Source: Flammeovirga pacifica | GTDB lineage: Bacteria > Bacteroidota > Bacteroidia > Cytophagales > Flammeovirgaceae | Reading direction: 5' to 3' | Assembly (NCBI RefSeq): GCF_000807855.2 | Contig: NZ_JRYR02000001.1 | Coordinates: forward strand, 2,533,699 to 2,597,698 | DNA length: 64,000 bases | Shown: piece by piece, positions 26,518 to 37,100 of the stretch | How positions within the stretch are numbered: the stretch's first letter is position 1 | Layout of the letters: each line of letters starts with the position of its first letter | Position numbers and translations under genes: made by a program | The notes under the pieces: model-generated | What the model was told of the DNA's origin: nothing | The model's database searches: none | What the model saw: only the letters and a program-made list of their open reading frames with translations

Positions 26518-27234
26518 ATGGATTTAGAAATGGAAAAAATACTTGTTGAAAAACCTTCAAGTATAATCATAAGAAAACTAAAAGAAATGATTGAGGTTGG
26601 TATCTTAAAACCAAATGATACTCTACCTCCTGAAAGAAAACTTAGCGAACAATTTGGAGTGGGTCGTAGTCATGTACGCGAAGCATTAAAGAAAATGGAA
26701 TTCTTTGGTTTGTTAAAAACACAACCTCAGAGTGGTACTGTTGTAGTAGGTTTAGGTCAGAAAGCATTAGAAGGACTCATTACCAATATTTTAGAAATTG
26801 ATAATAATGATTTCTTTTCTTTAATTGAAACACGTATTCTATTAGAGGTTAAAATTGCTGGTTTAGCTGCTCAAAGAAGAACAGACAAAGATCTTCAATT
26901 TGCTGAAAATGCAATGGAAGAATACGAAAGAGCTGTTTTGAATAACACAGAAGATATTTCTGAAAAGGATTTCATGTTTCACCTTTCATTAAGTAACTGT
27001 TCTAAAAATTCTACTTTAAAGAGTTTATTAATGACCATTACTCCGGAAATCTTAAATCACTTTGAAAGAGAAAGAGTATGTTCTAAAGAAAGTAGATTTG
27101 AGGCAGTAAATGAACATCGAGCATTATTTAATGCGATTAAAGACGGCAATGAAAACAAGGCTCAAAAAATAATGGAAGCACATTTGAATCCTATTCTTGA
27201 GTCTGCCAAAAAGAAATATAATTCTATATTCTAG
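26518..27234 (+). CDS. FadR-type GntR regulator of alginate utilisation
   Basis: 238 residues. The N-terminal winged helix (about 15-80) contains TLPPERKLSEQFGVGRSHVREALKKME, the GntR signature. The C-terminal FCD ligand-binding domain (about 90-230) has the expected helical pattern with histidines in FMFHLSLSN and NEHRALFNAI that usually form the metal/ligand site. FCD regulators of hexuronate genes such as UxuR and ExuR bind TTGGTATACCAA-like sites, and matching palindromes stand before this gene, susC, PL6 and PL17. It is therefore the probable regulator of the alginate locus, responding to an intermediate such as DEH or KDG. Ligand and sign of control are inferred. Confidence 0.87.
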   Translation: MDLEMEKILVEKPSSIIIRKLKEMIEVGILKPNDTLPPERKLSEQFGVGRSHVREALKKMEFFGLLKTQPQSGTVVVGLGQKALEGLITNILEIDNNDFFSLIETRILLEVKIAGLAAQRRTDKDLQFAENAMEEYERAVLNNTEDISEKDFMFHLSLSNCSKNSTLKSLLMTITPEILNHFERERVCSKESRFEAVNEHRALFNAIKDGNENKAQKIMEAHLNPILESAKKKYNSIF

Positions 27235-27274
27235 AAAATATCCTTACTCATTATAATAAATTAGTAAGCAATAA

Positions 27275-27309
27275 AGAGGATCTGATAATATATCAGACCC
27301 TCTTTTTTT
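27275..27309 (+). terminator. Terminator of gntR
   Basis: Stem AGAGG-A-TCTGATA (27275-27287) with TATCAGA-C-CCTCT (27291-27303), one mismatch, followed by seven T. Confidence 0.8.
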
Positions 27310-27385
27310 ATGGTTTATGCTATTGTTCAGTATTTCAAAAAAATGTCAGATTGAATAATTAAAGCTGAGCTTAATTATTCTTTTA

Positions 27386-27434
27386 AAAAGTAAAACCTGT
27401 CAAAAATTAAATATTCGGAACAGGTTTTACTTTT
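27386..27434 (-). terminator. Terminator of the susCD operon
   Basis: A perfect 15-bp inverted repeat AAAAGTAAAACCTGT (27386-27400) with its complement at 27420-27434. On the minus strand it is preceded by the stop of the last operon gene and runs into TTTTTAAAAG. Confidence 0.8.
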
Positions 27435-27464
27435 GTCGGTCTGTCTTATTTATCTCTATTTAAA

Positions 27465-30400
27465 TTAGAAGCAAAGTAACTTTGCTGATTCTCTATTGCC
27501 ATTTCTATCAATCGCAACAAGAATATAAGTCCCTTTCGGTAAATCTACTTTTACTTTTTGAGCAGTTCCAGAAACTAAGGTCTGACCTGTTAAATTGTAA
27601 ATTAGATAAGATACTTCAGAAGTAAATTCAATATTAATATCACTTACCGAAGGGTTAGGATAAACTTTCTCAATCAATGAAACTTTTAAGTTATCGTTGG
27701 CTGATAATGGTTCATCATTTGTTTTTTGAGTATGAATTTCTGATTCTTCAGATAAGTGTCCCTCACCGTCTTCTGCTCTTACCATCATTTCATATGTAAC
27801 ACCCATATCCAATCCTTCAATACCGAAAGAAAATGTTTCTCCATTCAAATGAGCAATCATTCTGAATTCTTCATTCGACCCTTGTTCTCTAAGGAATACG
27901 TAGTAAGCCGTAATTCCATTTAAAGAGTTAGAAGGTCTCCATGATAATGTAAATGATTCATGTGTCACCAATGTCGTTGCTAAATCTTCTACTTCACTTG
28001 GACGATCCGTTAATTCATCATCTTTATCTCTAGTGGTTAAAGTTAAAGCATCTGATTTAGCAGATACATTACCAGCGGCATCATAAGCATCTACTTCAAA
28101 AGTATATTCTGTAGAAGTACTCAAACCATTTACTTTAAACGATGTAGCTGTAGTTGTTTGAATCTTGATACCATCTTGATAAATGTTATATCCTAATACA
28201 CCTACATTATCGGTAGACGCTGTCCAGCTTAATGCTACGTTTGTTCCTTGTACATCTACAGCGGTTAGATCTGTTGGTTGAGAAGGTGCATCAAAATCTG
28301 GTTGACTATCTTCTGTAACACCAGCAAGTCTTGTTGGTAAAGAGTAAGAAAGTTGAGATTTTGTACTACCTGTTCTAAATAGATGTCCTATTTGTACTGT
28401 TACCGTTTTTCCACCATTCAATTGGCTATAAGGAATCTTGATAAAATTGTCTTTAATCTCAACTTCAGATTGTCCTTCTACTCTTACTTTGTACGTATAA
28501 TCAGGAGTGTTATACCCTTCTCCGAAAAGATTTAATTCGTGATCATAAAGTAAATATTGAAGTTTTGGTGCATCCCAAGATACCGTTACATTTGCCCCAT
28601 CATTTTCTTGAATAAAGACTCTCGCATTATTGATAATTGGTACATACTCTTGAGTTCTTGTGAACATCAATTTAGCGATTTTAATATCTGGGTATCCTTT
28701 AAATATCTCAACGGTATTTAACTGACCATCTTTAGCAATTGACTGTACATTGTATCCCACCTGTATCCATTGCCACTTTCCTTCAGCTTCTTCAGATACT
28801 CGAGATCCAAAATCGATTCCGTATTCTCCTTCTTTTCTTGCTGCAGCACAAATACCATTTAAGTCCGCATATAAAGTACCTGAGTTCTTCTGACCTTGAT
28901 TTACCAATGCCCAGATGTATCTACTTGATGACGCATCAACACCTGCTAAATTATATATCAAGCTAGGAGAATCAGCTCTATTTGCTGTTTCTTTATTTGC
29001 ATTTGTAGTGGTATCCGTATTAGAAAGGTACATAAATCTACCTACTTCAGGATCTGAGCCTACCAACCATTGTTCTCCTTCAAATGCTCCAGAACCTGCT
29101 TTGTTCAATTCAAAATCTGTGGCATCCCAAGTATAAATTTTATCTTCATCTGCTTGAATAATAATACCTGTACCTGGAGTTTCACCAGCTTCAGAAGTAG
29201 TTATTGTTTCAGTATCTGAAGCTTCAGATTCATTTCCTGCAGCATCGTATGCACGTACTGTAAAAGTATATTCTGTAGAAGCAGCTAAACCTGTTACATT
29301 CATTTCATTTGTTGATGATGTAGTAGATAAATCAGTACCATTTTGAGTTACTTTATATCCAACTACTGCCACATTATCTGTCGAAGCCGTCCACGTTAAT
29401 TTCACAGATGAAGACGTCACCTCAGATGATGCTAAGTTGGTAGGCTTTGTTGGAGCCTCTGTATCTTCATCTCCTCCTGGCTGAGAATTCTTATCCACTG
29501 TAATTTCAGCTTCTAATGAATAAGTCATGTGTGTTGAAGAAGAGTTTTTCTTAAATTCATGCCCTACTTCTACAGTAACCAATTGTGGAGTTTCTAAATC
29601 AGTTACAGGAATATTAATATTTCTTGCAGTGATGTTATCACCAATTACAGCATCTCCTAATTTCACTCTATATACATATGATTTTGTAGCGTAAATATTA
29701 TCACTATTATCATATAAATCTCCTGTTAAAGTAGGCTCATCCCATCCGATAGTTACATTTGTTCCATCATTGGCAGTTACTCTTGCTTCAGGTGTATCAA
29801 TAATTAAGTTGATATCTTGTTGAGGTGTAAATGCTATTTTAGCTATTTTGATGTTAGGTCTAGCTTTGAAAAATTCGATGATATTATCATCAGCCTTTAC
29901 AACATCACTATTGGCTTGGTTATTAATTAAAATCCATTGCCATTCTCCTGCCATATCAGCTGATATTCTAGAACGAGCTGCAGAACCATATTCACCTGGC
30001 TTTCTTTTATCTAAATCAAGATCATTCATGTTCGCCCAAAGACGACCACCATCTTTAGATCCTTCATTTATTAATGCCCAAACAAAACCAGTTTGTGCTT
30101 CAGGCATATTGATTTTATAAACCAAAGATGGAGAAATAGCTCTTTCTGCAGAAGTTTCATTTCTATTATCTGATGATGTATTTTCTAAGTACATGTAGTT
30201 GCCATGAACAGCGTCATTACCTACCATCCAAGTTTCTCCATCAAATGCACCAGTTCCTGCTTTGCTCTCTAAATATTGAGTAGCTTGGAACATATATACA
30301 CCATTTTTGTCTGCTGTATGTGCTTCATCTTGTTGCTCATCTCCAGGAGTTTCTCCTCCTCCATTGTCTCCATCCGGTGGAGTGGATTCATCAAAAGTAA

Positions 30401-31319
30401 ATTCTACAATGGATGATTTACCTAAAATATCACTACTACTAGATCTTCTAGTAAATTGAGCCAATTGTATCGATAAGGTATTATTCCCTGCTTGTAATTC
30501 ACTCTTATTAATGGTAATAAAGTGATCAGTATGTTTTGTAGGTGCATCTTCAGTTGGCTCTTCAGTAATTAAAGATCCGTTTAAAGAAACTAAATAAGAG
30601 GGTAGAAAAGTTCTTTCAGTATTGTTATCTTGTTCCATAACAAAGCCTGTTTTAGAAGGCTCAGACCAAGTTATAGTAATAGTAGAAGCATCGTTACTAG
30701 AAACAGCTACATTAGTTGCCTGATCCAATACAGGGAACACAGATTCTGATGGTGCTAGTAAAATACGAGCAATTTCTAACTCTTTTCTATAATGATAAAT
30801 CCTGAATTCATTAGTACCGTCTACCAAAAGGTCTTTTACATTATTACCAACACGCACCCATTGCCAATTGTCAAAATCAATTCTTGATCTTAGTTCTGCA
30901 AATTCTGTATCCGTTCTTTTATCAATACATTTACCATTAATAGAAGCAAAGAAACGTCCTGTCGATGTTGTTGGTGTTTTTAATAAAACCCACACATAAT
31001 GACTTTTACCTGCTTCTGCTGTAAAATCATAAGAAACAGAAGAACCGTAATTTGCAGAAGAGGGATTATCAGCACTCGAAGATAAGTTTTCGTTTGTTGT
31101 TGCTAGAACATTCCCAAATGGTGATGTTGCCTCTGCTTTTATATCCCATGGAGTATTATCTGCATAGGTACCTGCACCTGCATGTGCAGTATAATCTTTA
31201 GAAATATCAATGAAAATATTTCCATCACTATCAGGTGCATTTTGAGCAAATAGATGACCAACTGATAAAACAGTTAGCATAAATGCTCCATACAAATAGT
31301 TTAAAGTTTTCATATTCAT
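27465..31319 (-). CDS. Large T9SS-secreted multimodular binding protein, no catalytic domain seen
   Basis: 1284 residues with a signal peptide (ending GHLFAQ). It contains three related carbohydrate-binding-like modules, each about 150-170 residues and each ending in IKIAKIAFT or a variant: about 30-190, 340-500 and 725-880. Each is followed by a shorter Ig-like segment. The second and third share GAFxGExW, YMYL-N/S-N-T, SPSL-V/I-Y and W-A-L-x-N-x-G. Three fibronectin III domains lie at about 620-710, 1015-1105 and 1110-1205 (LTWTASTDNV, YTFTVRAYDAAGN). The end (VYPNPSVSDINIEF, LPKGTYILVAID) is a T9SS sorting domain. No lyase or hydrolase motif is visible. As last gene of the susCD-PL7 operon it probably binds alginate at the cell surface or acts as a scaffold. 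Confidence 0.8.
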   Translation of the reverse strand: MNMKTLNYLYGAFMLTVLSVGHLFAQNAPDSDGNIFIDISKDYTAHAGAGTYADNTPWDIKAEATSPFGNVLATTNENLSSSADNPSSANYGSSVSYDFTAEAGKSHYVWVLLKTPTTSTGRFFASINGKCIDKRTDTEFAELRSRIDFDNWQWVRVGNNVKDLLVDGTNEFRIYHYRKELEIARILLAPSESVFPVLDQATNVAVSSNDASTITITWSEPSKTGFVMEQDNNTERTFLPSYLVSLNGSLITEEPTEDAPTKHTDHFITINKSELQAGNNTLSIQLAQFTRRSSSSDILGKSSIVEFTFDESTPPDGDNGGGETPGDEQQDEAHTADKNGVYMFQATQYLESKAGTGAFDGETWMVGNDAVHGNYMYLENTSSDNRNETSAERAISPSLVYKINMPEAQTGFVWALINEGSKDGGRLWANMNDLDLDKRKPGEYGSAARSRISADMAGEWQWILINNQANSDVVKADDNIIEFFKARPNIKIAKIAFTPQQDINLIIDTPEARVTANDGTNVTIGWDEPTLTGDLYDNSDNIYATKSYVYRVKLGDAVIGDNITARNINIPVTDLETPQLVTVEVGHEFKKNSSSTHMTYSLEAEITVDKNSQPGGDEDTEAPTKPTNLASSEVTSSSVKLTWTASTDNVAVVGYKVTQNGTDLSTTSSTNEMNVTGLAASTEYTFTVRAYDAAGNESEASDTETITTSEAGETPGTGIIIQADEDKIYTWDATDFELNKAGSGAFEGEQWLVGSDPEVGRFMYLSNTDTTTNANKETANRADSPSLIYNLAGVDASSSRYIWALVNQGQKNSGTLYADLNGICAAARKEGEYGIDFGSRVSEEAEGKWQWIQVGYNVQSIAKDGQLNTVEIFKGYPDIKIAKLMFTRTQEYVPIINNARVFIQENDGANVTVSWDAPKLQYLLYDHELNLFGEGYNTPDYTYKVRVEGQSEVEIKDNFIKIPYSQLNGGKTVTVQIGHLFRTGSTKSQLSYSLPTRLAGVTEDSQPDFDAPSQPTDLTAVDVQGTNVALSWTASTDNVGVLGYNIYQDGIKIQTTTATSFKVNGLSTSTEYTFEVDAYDAAGNVSAKSDALTLTTRDKDDELTDRPSEVEDLATTLVTHESFTLSWRPSNSLNGITAYYVFLREQGSNEEFRMIAHLNGETFSFGIEGLDMGVTYEMMVRAEDGEGHLSEESEIHTQKTNDEPLSANDNLKVSLIEKVYPNPSVSDINIEFTSEVSYLIYNLTGQTLVSGTAQKVKVDLPKGTYILVAIDRNGNRESAKLLCF

Positions 31320-31333
31320 TTACTTTATACTTT

Positions 31334-32656
31334 TTAATAAGTTTCTTTTAATTCTATTGATTGGACGGCTACTTCTGCATAAGCATCATTGGGCTCGTCT
31401 TTATCATATTCGGGTTTTACCTGAGAGAGGAACTTGGTAGATTGCGTATAACAACCCACTTTAAAGTACCCTGTTTGATCTTCTGATAGAAATTGTTTAG
31501 AATATCTTTGACCGTTTTCTAAGTTTAAAATATTACAAGTAATGTAGCCTTGATCTACTATCACTTCTACCTCCAAACGATCTCCTAAATCGTAATCAAT
31601 TTGTGTTCTTTCTTTGTAGTTTTCGTTGTAGACAATATGCAAGCCCCAAGGATTGGAAGATCTTGTACTTGCAGAATATTGTACTCTCAGGGGTTCGTCC
31701 TGAGGCCCATGGATTTGCACCATAGAAACCTCAGGCTTCACCACTGGTAAGTGTGTTACTCTAAGTACTGTTTTTAAATATTGGTATTTTTGAACAGACC
31801 AATAGTTATCTCCTCCACCTACACGTTGTCTAAGTTCTGAACGTGGGTAGTAAGATCCTCTTGTGGTTGTTCCTGCACAATGTCCTCTAAAAAATACTTC
31901 ATTATTTTCTGCATGGAAATAAGGGGACCATTCATAATCCACTAAATCTCCATCTTTTATTTCTAATGGCGATCTATTTCTGTCATCTACATGAGTTACA
32001 TTACTATTATCGTTTCCATCTTTATCCACTGGAAGTGTTACTTTCCATTGTATTAATGATGGTATCACATCCGTAGGCATTTGTTCTACATCAGGTTCTT
32101 CCGTTTCGTTATATTCATTGATTGCGAAATCATCAAAACGACCTTCTTGTGCATGATATCTTGCGCCAATTGTAATATAAGCAGAGTCAGAAGTAAATGT
32201 TAATGAGGTTTTTGCAAAATCTTGATGAATTACTGAAATCACCTCTTCTTTCTCTTCACCTAACTGTACAAATAATGTCACTCCTCCTTTGGCATAAACA
32301 GATAGTTTGTATTCAACGCCTGTATTTACACGAATTATCTGTGATAATTGGTCACCTTCTTTTGTCACTTTAGCAGATCTATTTCCGCTGTTCACGTTGC
32401 TTTCCCCTGTAGAATTATTCACGGTGCCTTCTGCTTTCCAATCTGGAAAATTTTGAAGTTCTAAACCAGGATCAATAATTTTCAAAAGCTCGAGTTCATC
32501 CTCTTCCTCCGGAGTATCTTCATCTTGATCTGCATCAGGATTTGAAGGTTCATCTACTTCTGGTTTGATAGGATTTTCTTCGACCTTTTGAGAGGTACAA
32601 TTCATGAAACTGAACATCAAGAAAAGAAATGATATTATGTGAAGAGTTTTGTTCAT
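31334..32656 (-). CDS. PL7 alginate lyase, surface lipoprotein
   Basis: 440 residues. A lipobox (MFSFMNC, Cys20) anchors it to a membrane, followed by an acidic Pro/Glu/Asp linker (24-58), a CBM-like beta domain (about 65-180) and a PL7 catalytic domain (about 195-440). PL7 motifs are PRSELRQR (271-278), QIHG (314-317) and YFKVGCYTQ (397-405), containing the Arg, Gln, His and Tyr used in catalysis. The QIH form is usually linked to guluronate-containing substrate. Coming directly after susC and susD, it is probably the outer-membrane endolyase that makes oligomers for import. Its CBM-like and PL7 domains closely parallel the second PL7 at 39413, which has two such CBMs. Confidence 0.92.
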   Translation of the reverse strand: MNKTLHIISFLFLMFSFMNCTSQKVEENPIKPEVDEPSNPDADQDEDTPEEEDELELLKIIDPGLELQNFPDWKAEGTVNNSTGESNVNSGNRSAKVTKEGDQLSQIIRVNTGVEYKLSVYAKGGVTLFVQLGEEKEEVISVIHQDFAKTSLTFTSDSAYITIGARYHAQEGRFDDFAINEYNETEEPDVEQMPTDVIPSLIQWKVTLPVDKDGNDNSNVTHVDDRNRSPLEIKDGDLVDYEWSPYFHAENNEVFFRGHCAGTTTRGSYYPRSELRQRVGGGDNYWSVQKYQYLKTVLRVTHLPVVKPEVSMVQIHGPQDEPLRVQYSASTRSSNPWGLHIVYNENYKERTQIDYDLGDRLEVEVIVDQGYITCNILNLENGQRYSKQFLSEDQTGYFKVGCYTQSTKFLSQVKPEYDKDEPNDAYAEVAVQSIELKETY

Positions 32657-32686
32657 GTATAGTGAAATAAAAATACCTTTAAGTGT

Positions 32687-32709
32687 GGGATAGGCTAAAA
32701 ACCCATCCC
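32687..32709. other. Intra-operon hairpin, susD - PL7
   Basis: GGGAT-A-GG (32687-32694) pairs with CC-C-ATCCC (32702-32709), one internal mismatch. There is no T run on the transcribed strand, so more likely an mRNA processing or stabilising element than a terminator. Confidence 0.45.
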
Positions 32710-32725
32710 CGAGAAAAAAATTATT

Positions 32726-34093
32726 TTAGTAACCAGGGTTTTGAGTCAACATACCTTTACTGGTATCCAACTCTCTTTGTGGAATTGGAAGTAATAAATG
32801 ACGCTTGTCAAAATTTAATCCTTGGTCTTTCATGAAGTTTGTAATAGTTGCCTCCAAATCTCCAGTTCTTTCTAGATCGAACCAACGATGGTTTTCATAA
32901 AGGAATTCTTTACGACGCTCATTGGCTAATGTAGGCTTGGTTACATTTTGTAAAGGAGCTAAACCTGCTCTTGATCTCACTTGATTAAAATAATCCAATG
33001 CCACTGCATCATTTGTTTGGAAGCTATCACCAATAACGGCTTCAACGTAGAGTAGTAAAACATCAGAATATCTAATTAAGATATAATCATTACCCGCAAG
33101 ACGGATATTATTGGCTGTCGTAATAAATTTACCACAACCTTTACGTACACCTCTTTGATCGATGATATTGGTAGTATATCTCGTATCCTCTCCGTTAACA
33201 CCAGGTTGAGACTCATACAAAGTGATCATATTATCTGTAGCATAGTTATGTGAACCTTGCTCGAATAAGAAATAATAAGAGAACTCTTGAGAATTTTCGG
33301 TGTTATCATCAATAAACTGGATTGGAAAAATAATCTCACTACCTAATTCTTGATAGAAGATATCGTTATAATTCTGAGTTAAAGAGAAGCTTCCTCCTGC
33401 AATAATATCAGATAATAAAGTTTTCGCTTCATCGTATTGCTTAAATTGTAAGTAATACTTTGCTAGCATTGTTTGTGCAGATTCTTTATTTGCTCTTCCT
33501 AAATCAATATCTGATTTACTCGGTAAATTATTCACTGCATATTCAAGATCAGAATTTACTAAAGCATACACCTCGTCGGCAGGAGCTTGTTTATAACCTT
33601 CTGTGTCTCCTTCATTCACAATACGGTCTGCTAATGGAACACTTCCAAATAAACGAACGGCATTAAAATGAAGGTAACCTCTAACAAATTTAGCTTCTGC
33701 TTCAAATTGTTGCTTTTTATTGGGATCGACAACATTGTCAATACTAGCTAAAACAAGATTACAACGGTGAATAGTTGTGTATAACTGTTTCCAATAATTA
33801 GCAACTACAGAATTAGTAGTTAATAGCGTAAAAGACTCAAATTGTGCCCAATCACCCACACCACTACGTGTACCTGCGTTATCAGATCTCATTTCCAAGA
33901 TTGCATATTCTTGTTGTACAACTTCTTGTAAACCAGAGTAAATACCAATGACAGCTGTTTCTACCTCATCATCATTTTTTAAGTAGTCGTCTACAGCTAC
34001 TTCTGAATGAGGATATTCTGTCAGGAAGCTATCACAAGCAGTAAAACTCATTAATAGCAAGACGGTGAATATATATTTAATTGATGTTTTCAT
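32726..34093 (-). CDS. susD: SusD/RagB-family alginate-binding lipoprotein
   Basis: 455 residues with a lipoprotein signal (LLMSFTAC, Cys20) and the SusD pattern: DSFLTEYPHSEV at the mature N-terminus, TPR-like helices, EAKFVRGYLHFNAVRLFGSVPL, DVLLLYVEAV and a C-terminal NERRKEFLYENHRWFDLERTG block. It caps the SusC channel encoded 14 bases upstream and captures oligosaccharide. Specificity for alginate oligomers follows from the PL7 gene downstream and the pathway genes around it. The symbol is used for the family. Confidence 0.93.
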   Translation of the reverse strand: MKTSIKYIFTVLLLMSFTACDSFLTEYPHSEVAVDDYLKNDDEVETAVIGIYSGLQEVVQQEYAILEMRSDNAGTRSGVGDWAQFESFTLLTTNSVVANYWKQLYTTIHRCNLVLASIDNVVDPNKKQQFEAEAKFVRGYLHFNAVRLFGSVPLADRIVNEGDTEGYKQAPADEVYALVNSDLEYAVNNLPSKSDIDLGRANKESAQTMLAKYYLQFKQYDEAKTLLSDIIAGGSFSLTQNYNDIFYQELGSEIIFPIQFIDDNTENSQEFSYYFLFEQGSHNYATDNMITLYESQPGVNGEDTRYTTNIIDQRGVRKGCGKFITTANNIRLAGNDYILIRYSDVLLLYVEAVIGDSFQTNDAVALDYFNQVRSRAGLAPLQNVTKPTLANERRKEFLYENHRWFDLERTGDLEATITNFMKDQGLNFDKRHLLLPIPQRELDTSKGMLTQNPGY

Positions 34094-34107
34094 TTCTAAA
34101 GTGAGGA

Positions 34108-37100
34108 TTAAAATTCAGCGTTTATACCTAAAATAAATGAACGAGGAATTGGAGCAGCACCTCTTTGGTAACCATAGTTGATTGGTCCTTCATCACGAAT
34201 ACCCTCTGGGTTGAATGAAGTATAACCATCTGCCATTAAATAAAGTAAATTTGATCCTGCTGCATAAATACGTGCTTTATTCAAACCAACTTTACCGACC
34301 CAATTATTAGGAATAGAATACCCCACGTTGATGTTTCTTAATGCAATAAATGATGCATCCTGAACCATATCGTCGGTTAAGATTCTCTCTCTTACATTAG
34401 ACATTTCTCCAAAGAATTGAGTATTTGGACGCTGACCTTGCATTGTTTGATACTCGTAGTACTGAGGATCAATATTTAATACCTGTCCACCCATAGAACC
34501 CTGGAACATGAAACTCACATCAAAACGTCCAATATTGAAATTATTGGTGATTGACCAGATAAAGTTAGGATAAGGAGAACCGATAATAGTACGGTCATTC
34601 TCATCAATTACACCATCACCATTAAGATCTTGTACATATCCCATTTGAGAAGTACCACCGATTGGCCAGAAGCCTTCGTTTAAGTATTCGAAAGGAACAT
34701 TACCATTATCACCTTTTGATCTATCAATTTTATAACCGTAGAATGACGATATAGGATGACCTGTTGCTGCTATCCAGTTAGCAGGACGTTTATCATCAAC
34801 AATAGTGATTAAACTATCAACACCACCAAAATCAATTAATTTATTTTCGTTGGTTGAAGCATTTGCTGTTAACGTCCACTTGAATTTATCTGAAACGATA
34901 GGTTTGATATTGAATTCAAATTCAAAACCTTGGTTTTGTACCTTACCTAAATTGACAGTTCTTTGATCGAAACCTGTCACAGAAGGAATTTGTTGTGTCA
35001 ATAATAAGTCGTTTGATGTACGACGATACCATTCAATTGAACCAAAGATTCTGTTACCCCAGAAACCATAATCGAAACCTGGGTTAAGTTCTACTTGTTG
35101 CTCCCAACGTAAATCTGGCTGAGCGATGTTAGCAGGAACATATCCAGAAGAAATACCACCGTTTACAACAGAAGAAGAAGGACTCATTCTACCTAAAGCA
35201 TCGTACATTCCAATACCTTGGTTGTTACCTGTAATACCGTAAGAGATTCTTGGTTTCAATACAGATACCCAATCTACACCTCTCATAAAGTTTTCTTCTG
35301 TCATTCTCCAACCAAATGATGCTGCTGGGAATAAACCGTATTTATAGTTTTGTCCAAATCTTGAACTACCATCCGTACGTACTGAAACTGAGAACAAGTA
35401 TCTATCGTTGTATGCATAATTTACACGACCAAAAACAGAATGTAATGTTTCAACACCAATAAACTCATCTCCGTAAGCAATAGTCGAAGCTGCATTCATT
35501 GTCTTTACAGCATCGTTAGTAAAACCTGTACCTATTGTTTCTGTAAAGTGTGTTTGACGTCTCTCAAATGACATACCCAACGTTGCATTGATATCATGCA
35601 TTCCGTTGATATTTTTATTGTATGTAAAGTAGTTATCATTGATCCAGTTAAAGTCTCTGTATGTTCTGTTACGTAAACGAGCATCTGCAGCTCCGTTACG
35701 AGTAGCTTTTGTACCATCGTAATAGTTACGAACACGATCTCTATAAGTAGCAGTAAATGATGTACGGAAGTTTAAACCTTTCATCACTTTATATTTTAAA
35801 TACATACCTGTGTAGATACGATGCGTTAACTCTTTATGATCTCTCTCTACAATATTTGCATAAGGATTGGAGTTGTTGGTTACCGATACGTTTGGTAACA
35901 CTTTTGTCGGATCATTAGGATCTGGATAGTTGTTAAAGTGAGATTCTTGTGCATAATCTCCAATGGCTATGTTAGGAAAGTTAGCTCTATCTACAAATTG
36001 TATTGAATGAGCATCGTGTGTAATTGGTAACCAAGAAGATTGACGAAGAGACTCATGTAATGACGTAGGAAACACTTGTTTTTGCTCTCTAACTGGGTTC
36101 AAGTTTAACCCTAATTCTAAACGTTTCGTTAGTTTACTCTTTAATTTGAAACGTACGTTCATTTTAGAGTATTTATCAGCTAAAAGCACCCCATCATCTT
36201 GTAAATAAGAACCTGAAACATTGAATGTTGTATTGTCTGATCCACCAGATGCAGATAAAGAGTATGATTGAATATTACCGTCTTCGAAAATAATATCTTG
36301 CCAATCTTTTTCAGGATTCTCTCCTAAAATATCCTGCATGTAATTCATTCTTGTTAAAGTCGTGTTTGCTTTACCAAGTACATAAGCTCTTTGATCTTCT
36401 GGAAGATCAGAAGGCCAGTTTTCATCGATATTAGCAATATAGTTCTCGATGTTGGCTTTATTTTCAGCTACAGTAGGACGAAAATTTTCTCTTTGATAAG
36501 ACCATTTACGACCATAATAAGAATTGAAGTTAAATTTTGTTTCTCCAGATACACCCGATTTTGTAGTAATCATGATAACACCATTACCACCTCTTGAACC
36601 AAAGATAGCTGCAGAAGATGCATCTTTTAAAACTTCCACTGAAGATACATCATTCATATCTAACGATGCTAAGTAGTCGCTTTCAACTAACACTCCATCT
36701 ACTACCACTGCTGGACCAGAACCCGCTGCAATAGATCCTACACCACGAACTTGAATCGTCGGTGCTTCACCTGCTTCAGGATTGGTTTGTTGAATGTTTA
36801 CACCTGAAACTTGGCCAATTAAAGCATCATCGACACGAGACACTGGAATTTGATCTAATTTTTCATTTTTTACTTTTGAGATCGCCCCTGTAAGGTGAGA
36901 TTTCTTTTGTGTACCATAACCTACTACTACAACTTCTTGAAGTTGTTCCGTAGATTCAGCTAAAGCCACACTAATTTTTGTTTGTGTACCTACTGTAATC
37001 TCTTGTTCTTCCATTCCAATGTAACGGAAAACTAAAACATCTTCAGGTGAGGCTAATAATGAGTAGTTACCGTCGAAATCAGAGATTGTACCAGCTGTAG

